DNA from: Tribonema minus
Lineage: Eukaryota; Sar; Xanthophyceae; Tribonematales; Tribonemataceae
DNA: 64,000 bases
NCBI GenBank assembly: GCA_017506865.1
Contig: JAFCMP010000079.1
Coordinates: 1,240,001 to 1,304,000 of the forward strand
Direction of reading: 5' to 3'
This document shows, piece after piece, positions 1 through 8,863 of this stretch (position 1 is its first letter; each line of letters opens with the position of its first letter). The notes beneath the pieces are model-generated. The model was not told the DNA's origin. It made no database searches and saw nothing but the letters and a program-made list of their open reading frames with translations. Position numbers and translations under genes: made by a program.

Positions 1-532
1 CCGCTGCCGCTGTAACAGTTGCCGCTGCTGATGCTGCTGGTGCTGGTGCTGCTGCCGCTGCTGCCGGTGCCGCTTGTGTTGCCGCATCCTCAGCAGCGTT
101 GTCTGCAGCCGCTTGAGGAGCCGCCTGCTGCAGCACCCCCGCCCATCCAGAGAGTGCTGGTTGCAGCGCTTGCAACGTGCCCGCCACATACGCAGCATTA
201 GCGATGTCGCAGGCGCTGGTAATGCCAAGGCCGCCATGCCGTGTTGGGAGTCGCGCTTGCTGTAAGGCTGGGCCGTGCGCTGCCAGATGGAAGTGGGCCC
301 CACTTTGCTCAAACTGGCGCCAGGTCTGGCCTGGTGGCTGCAGGCCCATTGAGTGCTCAAGCACCCACTGCGTGACCCGATCCCACTCCTTGGCGGCTGG
401 CGCTGTCTGCGTAGTGGGAATGGTGCGCAGGCAGTACGTCATGCGAGGCACCACGCAGTAGCGCAGTAACCTGAACATAGCCCTCGGAGATGTCAGGCGC
501 GCGCATCGCTCTGCAAATCGTACTTTTATTAT
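1..532 (-). pseudogene. Reverse-transcriptase element fragment, C-terminal part (runs off left end)
   Basis: Read on the minus strand from about 475 down to 1, one open frame begins LRYCVVPRMTYCLRT and contains LPTRHGGLGITSA followed by AAYVAGTL, then an Ala/Pro/Gln-rich stretch to the window edge. The LPTR-GGLG-SA-AAYVA pattern is, from memory, typical of the region after the reverse-transcriptase fingers/palm in LINE-like elements of algae and plants. The upstream catalytic part is missing: the frame is lost near 480 and is followed by short AT-rich repeats, so this is a truncated copy or one joined to other repeats. The family assignment is by motif only. Confidence 0.55.
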
Positions 533-536
533 ATTC

Positions 537-604
537 CACAGATGTACTTTTTATTAATTCTCGCTCAGGGCACAGATGTACTTTTTATTAATTCTCGCTC
601 AGGG
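537..604. repeat. Two tandem micro-insertions with GTAC-anchored direct repeats
   Basis: The 11-mer CACAGATGTAC occurs at 537-547 and 571-581. Each copy is followed by the same 23 bases (548-570 and 582-604), which on the minus strand end in AATTAATAAAAA. The unit therefore repeats with a 34-bp period. On the minus strand it sits just 3' of the reverse-transcriptase fragment at 605-1124, so the 23 bases look like the 3' terminus of that element followed by a target duplication. A degenerate relative lies at 519-535. Confidence 0.7.
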
Positions 605-1124
605 CGCGAAAAAGCCCAGATGATTGGCATCTAGCTGTAAGGAATCTACATGTCGTATGACAGTCTGAAAGTGTCGCAACGACAACCACTCAAACGCCGC
701 CGCCGCCAAATGGCATCTCGGGGTCCTCCCCTACGTCCTCCTCCATGTGCCCCCCCCCCCTGGATTCTGCCATGTGTGTCATGACACGGCCAGAGTACGC
801 CATGTGGAGCGCTGCCGACAGTGCCGAGCGTAAGCGCGCCAGGGCGATGCCCTTGAGAGCTTTAGGGCGCGCTCCTCCGGGCACTGACATCCTGCTGGCA
901 TACTCCGTCGCCACAGCCTCCAGCAGCTTCCGCCCCTGCTCCCCGATGCTGCCAAATGACCCTATTGCTAATGTGGCAAGTTTGTAGCAATTCTGATCAT
1001 AATGACCAGAATAGTGGGTAGTCTTGGCGGCCTCTTGGTCGCGGCAGCATCGCTCGGGGTCTGCTGCAGTCTTCGCCGCCCGCGACGCCACCTGTGCCTC
1101 GAAGCAGGTAACGTTGCTTGGTAC
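605..1124 (-). pseudogene. Second reverse-transcriptase element fragment, extreme C-terminus and 3' end
   Basis: The minus-strand frame from about 1116 to its stop at 690 encodes TCFEAQVASRAAK, a Cys/His-bearing HYSGHYDQNCYK, LAIGSFGSIGEQGRKLLEAV and ALARLRSALSAALH. This resembles the terminal segment of LINE-like polyproteins of algae (aKxxkH...FxPLxxETfGxxG...RlsvaLqrGN), which normally lies downstream of the LPTR-GGLG segment. Here it lies upstream of that segment on the same strand, so the two fragments are probably two different copies. A 3' UTR of about 80 nt leads to GAGCGAGAATTAATAAAAA. The 5' side is cut off close to another AATTAATAAAAA micro-insertion. Confidence 0.5.
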
Positions 1125-1144
1125 TTTTTATTAATTCTTGGTAC
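1117..1144. repeat. 12-bp micro-insertion flanked by CTTGGTAC direct repeats
   Basis: CTTGGTAC occurs at 1117-1124 and again at 1137-1144, enclosing only TTTTTATTAATT (minus strand AATTAATAAAAA). The same 12 bases end the insertions at 548-570, 582-604 and 27839-27863. Confidence 0.65.
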
Positions 1145-1540
1145 TTACCTACCCCACCTGGGAAGGCCCTCCCAAGGTCTGGACTATGCACCTACTGTAG
1201 GCTCTGAGCGGACATCTACATTCTACCACAATACACGTGTTCTACACCTTGCCTTCACTGCATTCTCTCACGGTCCTTCTTTCTGACATAGCAACCAGCA
1301 GTCACTTTGCTCTTGCTGGTCCCACCAGACCTCCGCAACCCCACTCTGCTACTTCTTTGTGAGATGTGTGTGCGTTCGAGCGAGCACTCAGCGTGCATTT
1401 TCTCACCGAGTGAGCATACATCATGGTCATATCCATGGGCCGTTCATCTTGTTTTGACGCGCGTTCATTCGGCCAACATGAGGGGGGCCTGTTTGCTGAA
1501 TGGAGGAGACTTGCGTCTTCAAGCTGTCAACCCAGTGTAA
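1145..1540 (-). repeat. Diverged dispersed repeat, copy A
   Basis: This segment is collinear with 15023-15425. Shared blocks include CTTACCTACCCCAC at the left edge, a stretch around ACAATACACGTGTTC, CACCGAGTGAGC, CCATGGGCCGTTCAT and TTTTGTTTTGACGCGCGTTC. Both copies have the same orientation but differ by many substitutions and indels. On the minus strand each copy ends with a donor-like GTAGGTAAGT, so they may derive from a transcribed, spliced unit. No protein family was recognised. The adjoining 1541-1809 shows nothing further. Confidence 0.6.
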
Positions 1541-1809
1541 GATGTCTGTGTGTGCCCTGCACATGCTATTGCGTATGGCCAGACGAAAGTAAAAAGTGTT
1601 GATGTCCTCAATTTTCAACTGCAACATTTGAAGTTCTTCGTGAGGGGGTGACTCTCCAAACATCTGCGCCAGTTTTTGATGTAGCTTAAGGGCGGTCAAG
1701 GTCAAGGTCAGGGCGATCAGCCGCACTTGTAATCCGGGCTCTTGAGACGTGGCAGGTGACAGCACCAACATTTTGTGTGTACACAGCTGAGAGTCGTGCA
1801 CAGAAGCTC

Positions 1810-3544
1810 ATGGAGGCCTCGAACTCGCCACGCAATGTCTGCAGTGCGGGATCAGGCAATTGTGCGCCGCCGACACCATCCGCCGTCGATCATAACGTTC
1901 TGCAAAGTTTTCGTCGCTGCCGTGATGACTTCATCAGCGCCGCGAATGCCCTGGAAGCGCAACTCCTCAAGCCAGGACGACAAGGCCCTGCAGCAGCCCC
2001 AGAGGCGCATTTCGCTTCTCATGAAGCCGCTGCTCAGGACGCGGAAGCCCCGGCCGCAGACCACGCCGCCGCAGATGCCGCTGCTGCGGAAGCTGCAAGG
2101 AAAGAGGGAAAACAGGAATCTGTGGCAGCAGCAACAAAAGACAGGAAGGTCGCAGCAGCTGCAGCAAAGCGAGCAGAGACAGATGCACCAGCAGCTCGGG
2201 CGCAAGATGTTGCAGCCGCCGCCACCTCCGCCGCCGCCGCTGCTGCCGCAACAGCAGCAGCAGAGGCGGAGGCAGCGGAGCAAGCAGAGGTTGCAGAGAA
2301 AGGGGCAGCAGAGCGCACGAAGGAAAAAGCAGCCGCAGCAGCAGCTGCTGCTGAAGGGCGAGCAGGGCAGGAGTGCGCAGAGAAAGACGCAGTTGCTGCC
2401 GCAGCGGCAAAGCATTCACCGAAAAACCCCAGGAAGGCGGCAGCAGCTGCAGCAGCGCAAGCAGAGAGAGATGCACCAGCAACACGGGCACAAGCTGTTG
2501 CAGCCGCCACCGCTGCCACCGCCGCCGCCGCAGCAGCAGCAGCAGAGGCGGAGACAACAGCAAATCCGGGACAGCAAGACCAGGCAGTAGTCACCGCAAC
2601 GAAACGGAAGCGGGGCAGTGGCCCTCAGCCTCTGGGAAAGAGGCGGGTGGTGACCGAGGAGGTCACAGAGGAGCGTGTTGCTGCTGACGGGGCTGGCGCA
2701 GTCTCAAGCAGCGCGCTGGCTCAGTCAAACACGGGTGCAGAAGGTACGCTGCTTTGGGCTTAATGACGTGAGCAATCAAAGAACGGTGTAGCATGTACGT
2801 TGTGTTGGCCCTGATGATGTCAGCAAGCTTGGTTCCGTCCTTGTGCGGGCGCTGCCCACTGGCGCATAGTGACTGCACAGACGACATAGGGTGCACGCTC
2901 TTTTAAAGTGCTGCTCGTGATCCCGTGCCGCGCGTGTCTCTCTTTGTGGCAGGCGCAGGCGCGCGTCGCGCCGCATGCAGCAGGAGCGCCAAGGCCGCAG
3001 CAGATCGCCACCTGCACCACACTTTAGCGGGCGGCAGCGCCAATCCCCCAGGCACATCCGAGGTGCCGGAGAATGCGCACTCAGGGGCCGGAGACCTCAA
3101 TGTAAGCGCTGCCGGCGATGCTCGGGACCCTGACCAAAAAGCCGTGCGAAGGAGGCCAAGGGGGCTGCGGCGGCGGCCGACAGGAAGGCCAAGCGCGCAG
3201 AGGCGGCGGCGCTGAAGCGGGCGCGCGACGCGCGCACTTTCTCCGTGGGACAAGCTGTGCAGGTCGACCTGAGCGCGTGGAAAGGGTGCAAGGGCATTGC
3301 TGATGCGGTCGTCGTGCGTGTGGAAACCGCCAGCCCCAGGCCCGACAAGAAGCGCGTTTTTGTGGTGTGCCCCAGCGATTTTGACGACGTGAGAGAGGGC
3401 GGCAGCGCGGGGCTCAAGCGCTTTCACGCGAGGCTGCAGCGGTTCATCAGCAAATTCAACGGCAAGCTCACGGGGTGGGGGGATGTGCAGGACATTGCCA
3501 GCAGGGTGACGCCACTCCCCTTCAACAGTTGGATCATACAGTGA
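1810..3544 (+). CDS. Alanine-rich charged protein of unknown function (two or three exons)
   Basis: Exon 1 runs from the ATG at 1810 to 2743 (donor GAAG|GTACGC). Exon 2 starts at 2953 (acceptor TTTGTGGCAG), and the phases match. The protein begins MEASNSPRN, has about 250 residues of Ala with Glu, Lys and Arg in heptad-like blocks that would favour helix or coiled coil, then a KRKRGSG basic patch that could be a nuclear signal. The C-terminal part (from about 3150) is a compact, non-repetitive domain with FSVGQAVQVDL, KKRVFVVCPSDFDD and a final NSWIIQ before the stop at 3542-3544. The frame changes by -1 between about 3100 and 3155: either one base is missing from the A5 run near 3140-3144, or there is a very short intron (GTAAGC at 3102 to AAG near 3152). 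It ends 136 bp before the LTR element. The function is not recognised; a transposon-derived origin is possible. Confidence 0.5.
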
Positions 3545-3680
3545 GCGGTTATTCGGCGGCCTCGCACGCGTGGTGCCCTCGCTTGGGCACGCACGCATTC
3601 CAGCAAGCCAGTAGCAAGGGCAACAACGCAGCCTCTGCACATGCGTAAACAGCTGATTGCGCTGTACATATAGGTATGTG

Positions 3681-3978
3681 TGTTACGGATTGTACATTGT
3701 GGTATCCGTGTCTGATGATGCCATTATTAGGGCATACCCCTGGTATGTCGGGTGATGATGCAGGGTTTCATACAAGTTACTCCTGAGTCAGATCCCCTGG
3801 GTTGTGCCGAGGGTCCAATTGCAACTTGCCAAAAAGGCAGCTGCGCAATCACTCTCTCTCCATCTCTCCCTCCTGGCACAAGACAGCTATAGCTGAGGAC
3901 ACCCCCACCTCCACAGGTCTCCACCAACAACAAGGTAAGTTAGCATGCTGTAGCACACTGCTGAGCTCTCCTAAAACA
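3681..3978 (+). repeat. 5' LTR
   Basis: The 298-bp LTR starts TGTTACGGATTG and ends CTCCTAAAACA. It differs from the 3' LTR at two sites (GGGTTG here, GGATTG there; CTGCGCAA here, CTGCACAA there), about 99.3% identity, which implies recent insertion. The second change is CpG to CpA, as expected from deamination of a methylated cytosine. Near the 3' end is a perfect splice-donor consensus (CAAG|GTAAGT, intron side from 3935). Confidence 0.97.
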
Positions 3979-4833
3979 GTGGCAACCGAGAGACAGGCGC
4001 TTTGTGTGTCTTCCGCTTAATCGCGAGGCCTCGCTACGCGATACCTATATCGTAGATTAGTGTCGTGAGTGTCCTCTGCCTTAATTGCGGAGCCACGCTA
4101 AGCTCGATTACCCTCCGTAGGCTTCCGGGTAGCACAGCGTAGTGTAGCACAGCGTAGTGTAGCACAGCTTGAACGTACACATCGTGGCCGCCTCTCGTGG
4201 CCAGCTAACGGCAATTAACCCGTACACATCGTGGCCAGCTAACCTCAAGTAGGACGCTCCGCCTTCGAAGCAGAGTGGCAGTTGTGAATGTGTTTGTGTG
4301 TGTGTTACAACGTGTGCACGCGACAGCGATTGCCGAGCTCGCGTAGCTCCTTAGCTACGAAGTCTCCTGTGCTGCTCACACAGGCACGCGTATAGTGCAT
4401 CACATGGCCGGCATTGCCAGCACCACGTCGTGTTGCGTGCTGCGGGCTGAGGCAATTGCTAGAGCAAGCAGTCAGTAGGGCAGCTTCATGACTCGTAAGT
4501 CTGCGCGCCGTGTGTCGGCACGGCACTGCCCTCTCTTTACGCTCATATTGCGTTGACGTATTGGTGCGCACCCACGTTGCATGTCGTGACGTCTCCCATA
4601 GCCATGGTGGTAGGGCTGTGGGGTGCACATGCCCCTTTCCTTTTCGCTCCTTAGCGTCCCCAGCATCACCTTTGACAGGGGGGAGGATTGGGTTACAACA
4701 ACATAGTGCATCTGATGCTGTGCCCTCTGTTTTTCGTTGGTTAATGACCACAGACGCAGAGCACAAATCCACCACTGACTGCTTGCCATAGATCATCCTG
4801 GGCTCATCTCTTTTCTGCTTCGCCGCATAGCAG
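3979..4833 (+). other. Retrotransposon leader: candidate primer-binding site and probable 5'-UTR intron
   Basis: TGGCAACCGAGAGACAGG starts one base after the LTR (3980) and is the candidate primer-binding site; the matching tRNA was not identified. The leader is 855 nt long and non-coding. It holds short tandem repeats (GTAGCACAGCGTAGT type, about 4129-4169; CGTGGCC-AGCTAAC type, about 4173-4245). A pyrimidine-rich tract ending in ATAG|CAG|ATG directly precedes the gag ATG at 4834, and the LTR has a strong donor at 3935, so most of the leader may be an intron of the subgenomic mRNA. Confidence 0.6.
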
Positions 4834-7180
4834 ATGACTGACAACGGTGCCGGGAACACTGCTGGAACCCAAGGGCCCAAGCGCACCTCCAAGTCTGGCG
4901 GGTCGCGCCGCGATGCCCAAGCAGCTGCGGATACCAGCGCCGCCGATCGCCCCTCTCGCCGCGCCAACGCCCAGGCCGCTGCTGAGGCTGCAGCCAAGGC
5001 GGCGGAGGAGCCCCCACCTCGCCATGGACGCGCACGCTCCCGCTCTGGCGCGGAGGACACCTCTAACTCGGAGGACGGCGCAGGCGGACAGCAGCGCAAT
5101 GGCGACGCCCCGGTGAGCCCAAACCGTGATGATCCCCCTGAGCGTCGCGCAGTGTCTCGTGCACAGGATGTTGCCGTGCAAGACCTTATTCGTGCTTCCA
5201 AGACCATAGCTCTCTTGCCTGAACCCCCGGCTGACGCGCCCGAGGAGTTCAAAGAGCTGCTTGCCGCCTTCCGTGCGGAGCACGCGCAACTTGCCAGCGA
5301 CGCTCGTCGTTCTTCTGAGGCTGTCTCACGCCTCAAAGCCGTTTGATCGTGGCCGACTCCGACATCGACCGCACCAAGCGGGCCTTGCTCAAAGTCAACG
5401 ACGACGATGAGCGCAGCGAGCTTGAACGTAAGCTCGTGGCTTTCTCCTGTGACAAGTCTGAGGTTGAGGCAGCTCTCCAGACTTTCCGCCTTCCCCGCGA
5501 GGAAAACGTTGCCCAGTGCACACTGGTGCGCGAGCTGGCCGTCCATGCCATCAACCTCTACAAAGCTGGCGCAACCTATGACGACATCCTCGCCGCTGTC
5601 GACGCCAAACGCAACCCACGTGCAGGTGTGACTAACACCTCCCCGGCTCGCACTGTCTCGCATGATGCTCGTGACCCTGGCAAAGAGCGTGTTGCTCAGC
5701 TCAACATCATCGCAAAGCTCCCTTCTCAGCTCTCGCTAGAACCTATGCTAGTCGAGTCATCCATTGCTGCTCGCGAAAGGCTTTGGAATGAGATGGGTGT
5801 GAAGCAGGAGTACTGGGCGGTTGCTCTTGACAAGCCATTCCTTCGGACAAGCGTTCTGAAGTGAATGGGCTCTCAGCCACTATCAACGGTGTCACCACCG
5901 GGTGGGACACACTAACCTACCCTCAGCGCGTCGCAGCCCTAACCGCCAAGTATGATGATTGGACTGCGCGGCACACCGCTCGCGATGAGTGGTCTCGCCT
6001 CACTTACAATTGGCGCGCTGAATCTCCCCGTGACTTCTTTGACAAGCTTGATGTCTTTGGTCGCCGGGTTGAGGGAGGCTCTAGTGTGGCCACGCGGCGC
6101 GAGAAGTTTTACAACTGCATGCCAGACTTTGTCAAATGCGAGCTTGACAGGCGTGACAACTTTTGGGATGACCCGCTCCCTGTTAGCGTGAACCACGCCT
6201 CAGCTGTGTGGCGCACGCATCTGCAGCAGAATGGGATTCCTCTCCCAGTCTCGTCTCCCAGCGACCCCTCTGCTGCTTCTTCCCTCTCCACCTCCGCCAA
6301 AGGCTCTGCGGCGCAGGTGCCAGACCTCAGCAGCCTTCCGCGCCGCAAGGCGATGAGGGAAGAGAAGAACCAGGAGCGAGTGCAGGCCGCCAAGGAGGCG
6401 CTCAAGGCTGACGACTCCAAGGCCGCCTACGCCCAGCTCCACGCCATTTACGGACAGTCCCTGCCGGCCGCGCCCCAGGGCGGCGGCAAGGGCAACGGCA
6501 AGCGGAAGCACCCCGCCATCGGCGAGCCGGCGTCGAACCCCAAGCCTGGCCTGCCTTATGCTCCCTACAACAACTGGGAGTGCAACCGCTGTGGCGTCAT
6601 CGTCACCACCGGCGAGCGCTACGCCGACCACCACAGCTCGGCGGAGTGCAGAGACAACAGGCGCCCCGGCAACGGCCGCAACCGCGACCGCCAGCGCGAC
6701 CGGCGCGACAGGGCCCCTACTCCAGCGCCTGCGCCGGCGCCCGTCTTCGCCGTACAAGCAGCGCCCATGTACACTGTGCCTCAGCCGGTGGCTCCTCAGC
6801 TCGCCGCCGTCCAGACCACCGCGCCGCCCGCCACTTGGCACACCACGTACCAGATGCCAGCCGCCGCGGCGCCAGCCCCGGCGCCAGCGCCAGCTCCAGC
6901 CGCCGCGCCGACTGCCGCCGCCGCCGCCGTGCAGCCCTGGCCTGACATGAACGCGGCCTTCGCCGCCTTCCTGGCTCAGCACGCTGCTGGCACCAACATC
7001 AACAGTGAGTACATGTCCTCAAAGCGACTGCGCACCTCTGCCACTCGTAGCCAGTCTGCTTTGCTCGCCACGTTGGGCGTAATCGCGTCCACCCCAGCTG
7101 CACCTCAGTGCGCGCCGAGCGCTGCTGCAGCAGCTGCGTCTGCACCCACGCCTGTTGCGAGTACCCCTGTTGCGTCGCGA
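4834..7180 (+). CDS. gag polyprotein of the retrotransposon (frame-broken)
   Basis: The ATG at 4834 follows an acceptor-like site. Frame 1 runs to 5346 (Ala-rich, charged N-terminus), continues in another frame at 5343-5864 (DSDIDRTKRALLK onward, helical), and in a third frame from 5861 (capsid-like part with WSRLTYNWRAESPRDFFDKL). The C-terminal part has a CNRC-x17-HHSSAEC cluster (about 6580-6645), a Cys/His zinc-binding candidate in place of the usual CCHC knuckle, an Arg/Asp-rich stretch, and a long Pro/Ala linker up to about 7180. Each junction needs one added base to restore the frame. Gag is expected to form the virus-like particle. Sequence downstream of 7180 in the next frame leads straight into the methyltransferase, suggesting an original Gag-methyltransferase fusion. 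Confidence 0.8.
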
Positions 7181-8474
7181 CATTGCATGCCGCGTGCGCT
7201 GCATCTGCATCTACGCCTGTTGCAAGTGCCCCTGCTGCACCTGCAACACCGCATGCTGCGCGTGCTCCTGCTGCATCTGCGCCTACTGACACTGGCATGA
7301 CTGCACCGCCGGCACCCTTCCATGCACGCCCTCACGTGGCTGTTCCCCCTCCCCCTGCTGCTGCGACCCCTTCCGCGCCTCAGACGAGTGAGCGCACTAG
7401 GGAGCAGGCGACGGAGCGCCATCTCACGCACGCGTCGCTGTGCTGCGGGATTGGCGGTTGGGAGGAAGGGTTTGCGCAGGCAAGCAAACTTGGCTTGCAT
7501 GTCAACACAGTGCTTGCTGTTGACAACTGCGCAAAGACGTGTGACGCGTATAGGGAGACTCACCCTACGTCTGCCGCGCCCCAGTGCATGTCATTTGATG
7601 ATCCCCGCATCATCCACCAACTGCGCAAGCTGCGCCCTAACCTCACCACGTCCTCTACCCCTTGCACAGATTTTGCAAACGGGAGGGAGTGGAGGGAGAG
7701 GCGGCGGAGCTGACATACAAGCTGGCCAAGGTGGTTACGGAGGCAGAGCTTGAGTTGGTGTTGTCAGAGAACGTCCCGCAGATGCTCAAGTCGCAAGCAT
7801 GGGGTAGGGGGAAGGCCCACCTGTTGGCCAATGGGTACGCAGTGTTAGAGACAGTCATCAAGGCATCGGAGCTTGACACCTGCTGCAGGCGTACGCGCGC
7901 GCTCGTCCTCATTGTGCGCAACCGCCTTGGTGTCAAGGCCGCGCTCCAGCGCCTTTGCGCAGTCCTCAATGCCATGTGCAATAATGGAATTCCACTTTCC
8001 ATGAGACATGTTCTGAAGGTTCCACGCCGTGTTCGCGGTTGCTTCTTGCGCCCTCGCGTGCGTTCCTCCAAAGGCGTGCATGACCTTGATGGACTGTTTG
8101 GCAGCCCCACGCGTCGCTGGCCTGGCTTGCCTCCTGTGAACCCTGCTCACTACATCCCATCCCCCGATGACGCATGTGATGTACGTAATGCTATGACTGT
8201 CACCCCCCGCGACATGGCGCTCATGCTGACATACAGGTCTGACTTGCCAACTGGCAGCCAAGAGCAGTTGCAGCTTTGGCTGGCCAACCTTGTCATGCCT
8301 GATGTCGCCCACGCATTCTTGCTTGCTGCATGGTGCAGTGGCATCTTTGACATGCAAGAGTCCAGCCCCTCTCATGATGGCTTTGCAATGTCATTGGATC
8401 GCAACGCGCCCACACCTGAGTGGCTCGCTGACAGCACTGCCGCGCTTGAGCACACAGACGGCACGGCCTCGTGA
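7181..8474 (+). CDS. C5-cytosine DNA methyltransferase domain inside the retrotransposon
   Basis: After a Pro/Ala linker, the frame that is open from 7108 reads LCCGIGGWEEGF (7438-7473; motif I, SAM-binding), VLAVDNCAKTCDAY (motif II with an acidic residue), MSFDDPRI (motif III) and SSTPCTDF (motif IV; the catalytic Cys codon is 7663-7665). A -1 frame change in the G-rich run 7679-7694 moves the rest to the frame ending at 8474. That part has VLSENVPQML (motif VI ENV, 7767-7775), RRTRALVLI (like motif VIII, with the usual Gln absent), TPRDMALMLTY (about 8202-8235) and LANLVMPDVA (about 8280-8309), which match motifs IX/X (TPRE...GNAVPP) loosely. About 350 residues, with no BAH, PHD or ADD domain, so a compact enzyme. 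It would transfer a methyl group to cytosine in DNA. Retrotransposon-borne DNMTs are known from dinoflagellates and a charophyte. This copy is broken. Confidence 0.88.
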
Positions 8475-8863
8475 GAGACGCAACACACGCTCGTGCAACG
8501 CTGCATCAACGCTGTCCAACGCATCTCCCGCGACAGCGAAAGCACAGCACGTGCCAAGCTGTCTGCAGTCGACTTAGTGCCAGACAACACTGGTGAGCAG
8601 GAGAGCGACACAGACGCGGTCGCGCCCAGCTTTCTCAGAGATGCAGCACCTGACCCAGTCTCTGCAGACGCTGACTCTGACACTGAGCCCATGGACTGCT
8701 CAGAAGAAGGGGGAGAACTCCAACAACCCCAACTTCAACTTCAACAACAGCCCCTGCGAACCTCGCAACTTAGCTTTTCTCACGTGCCTGTGCAGCCAGG
8801 CGAGAAGGTGGCCTACGCCACAGGCAGCCCCAGCGCACAACGGTTCATCAATCCATCGCACGC
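8475..8863 (+). CDS. Acidic/Gln-rich spacer between methyltransferase and protease
   Basis: After the TGA at 8472-8474 the same frame stays open to 8894 (ETQHTLVQRCINAVQRISRD...). It is rich in Ser, Asp, Glu and Gln, with a QLQLQQQ stretch and no recognised domain. It probably belongs to the polyprotein and links the methyltransferase to the protease. The join to the pol frame needs another -1 change between about 8850 and 8890. Confidence 0.5.

Noticed and set aside
1137..1200. U1 snRNA-like start (TACTTACCTACC)
   Set aside because: Only the first bases resemble U1. No U1 stem-loops follow, and on the other strand it is simply a splice-donor consensus.
1852..2594. Several minus-strand frames opposite the Ala-rich gene
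   Set aside because: Low-complexity complements of the GCA repeats; the plus strand has the ATG, splice sites and a non-repetitive C-terminal domain.
5340..5350. Programmed -1 frameshift as the explanation for all gag breaks
   Set aside because: One such shift is plausible, but five successive shifts inside domains, including within the methyltransferase, are not; no slippery heptamer was seen at 5345.
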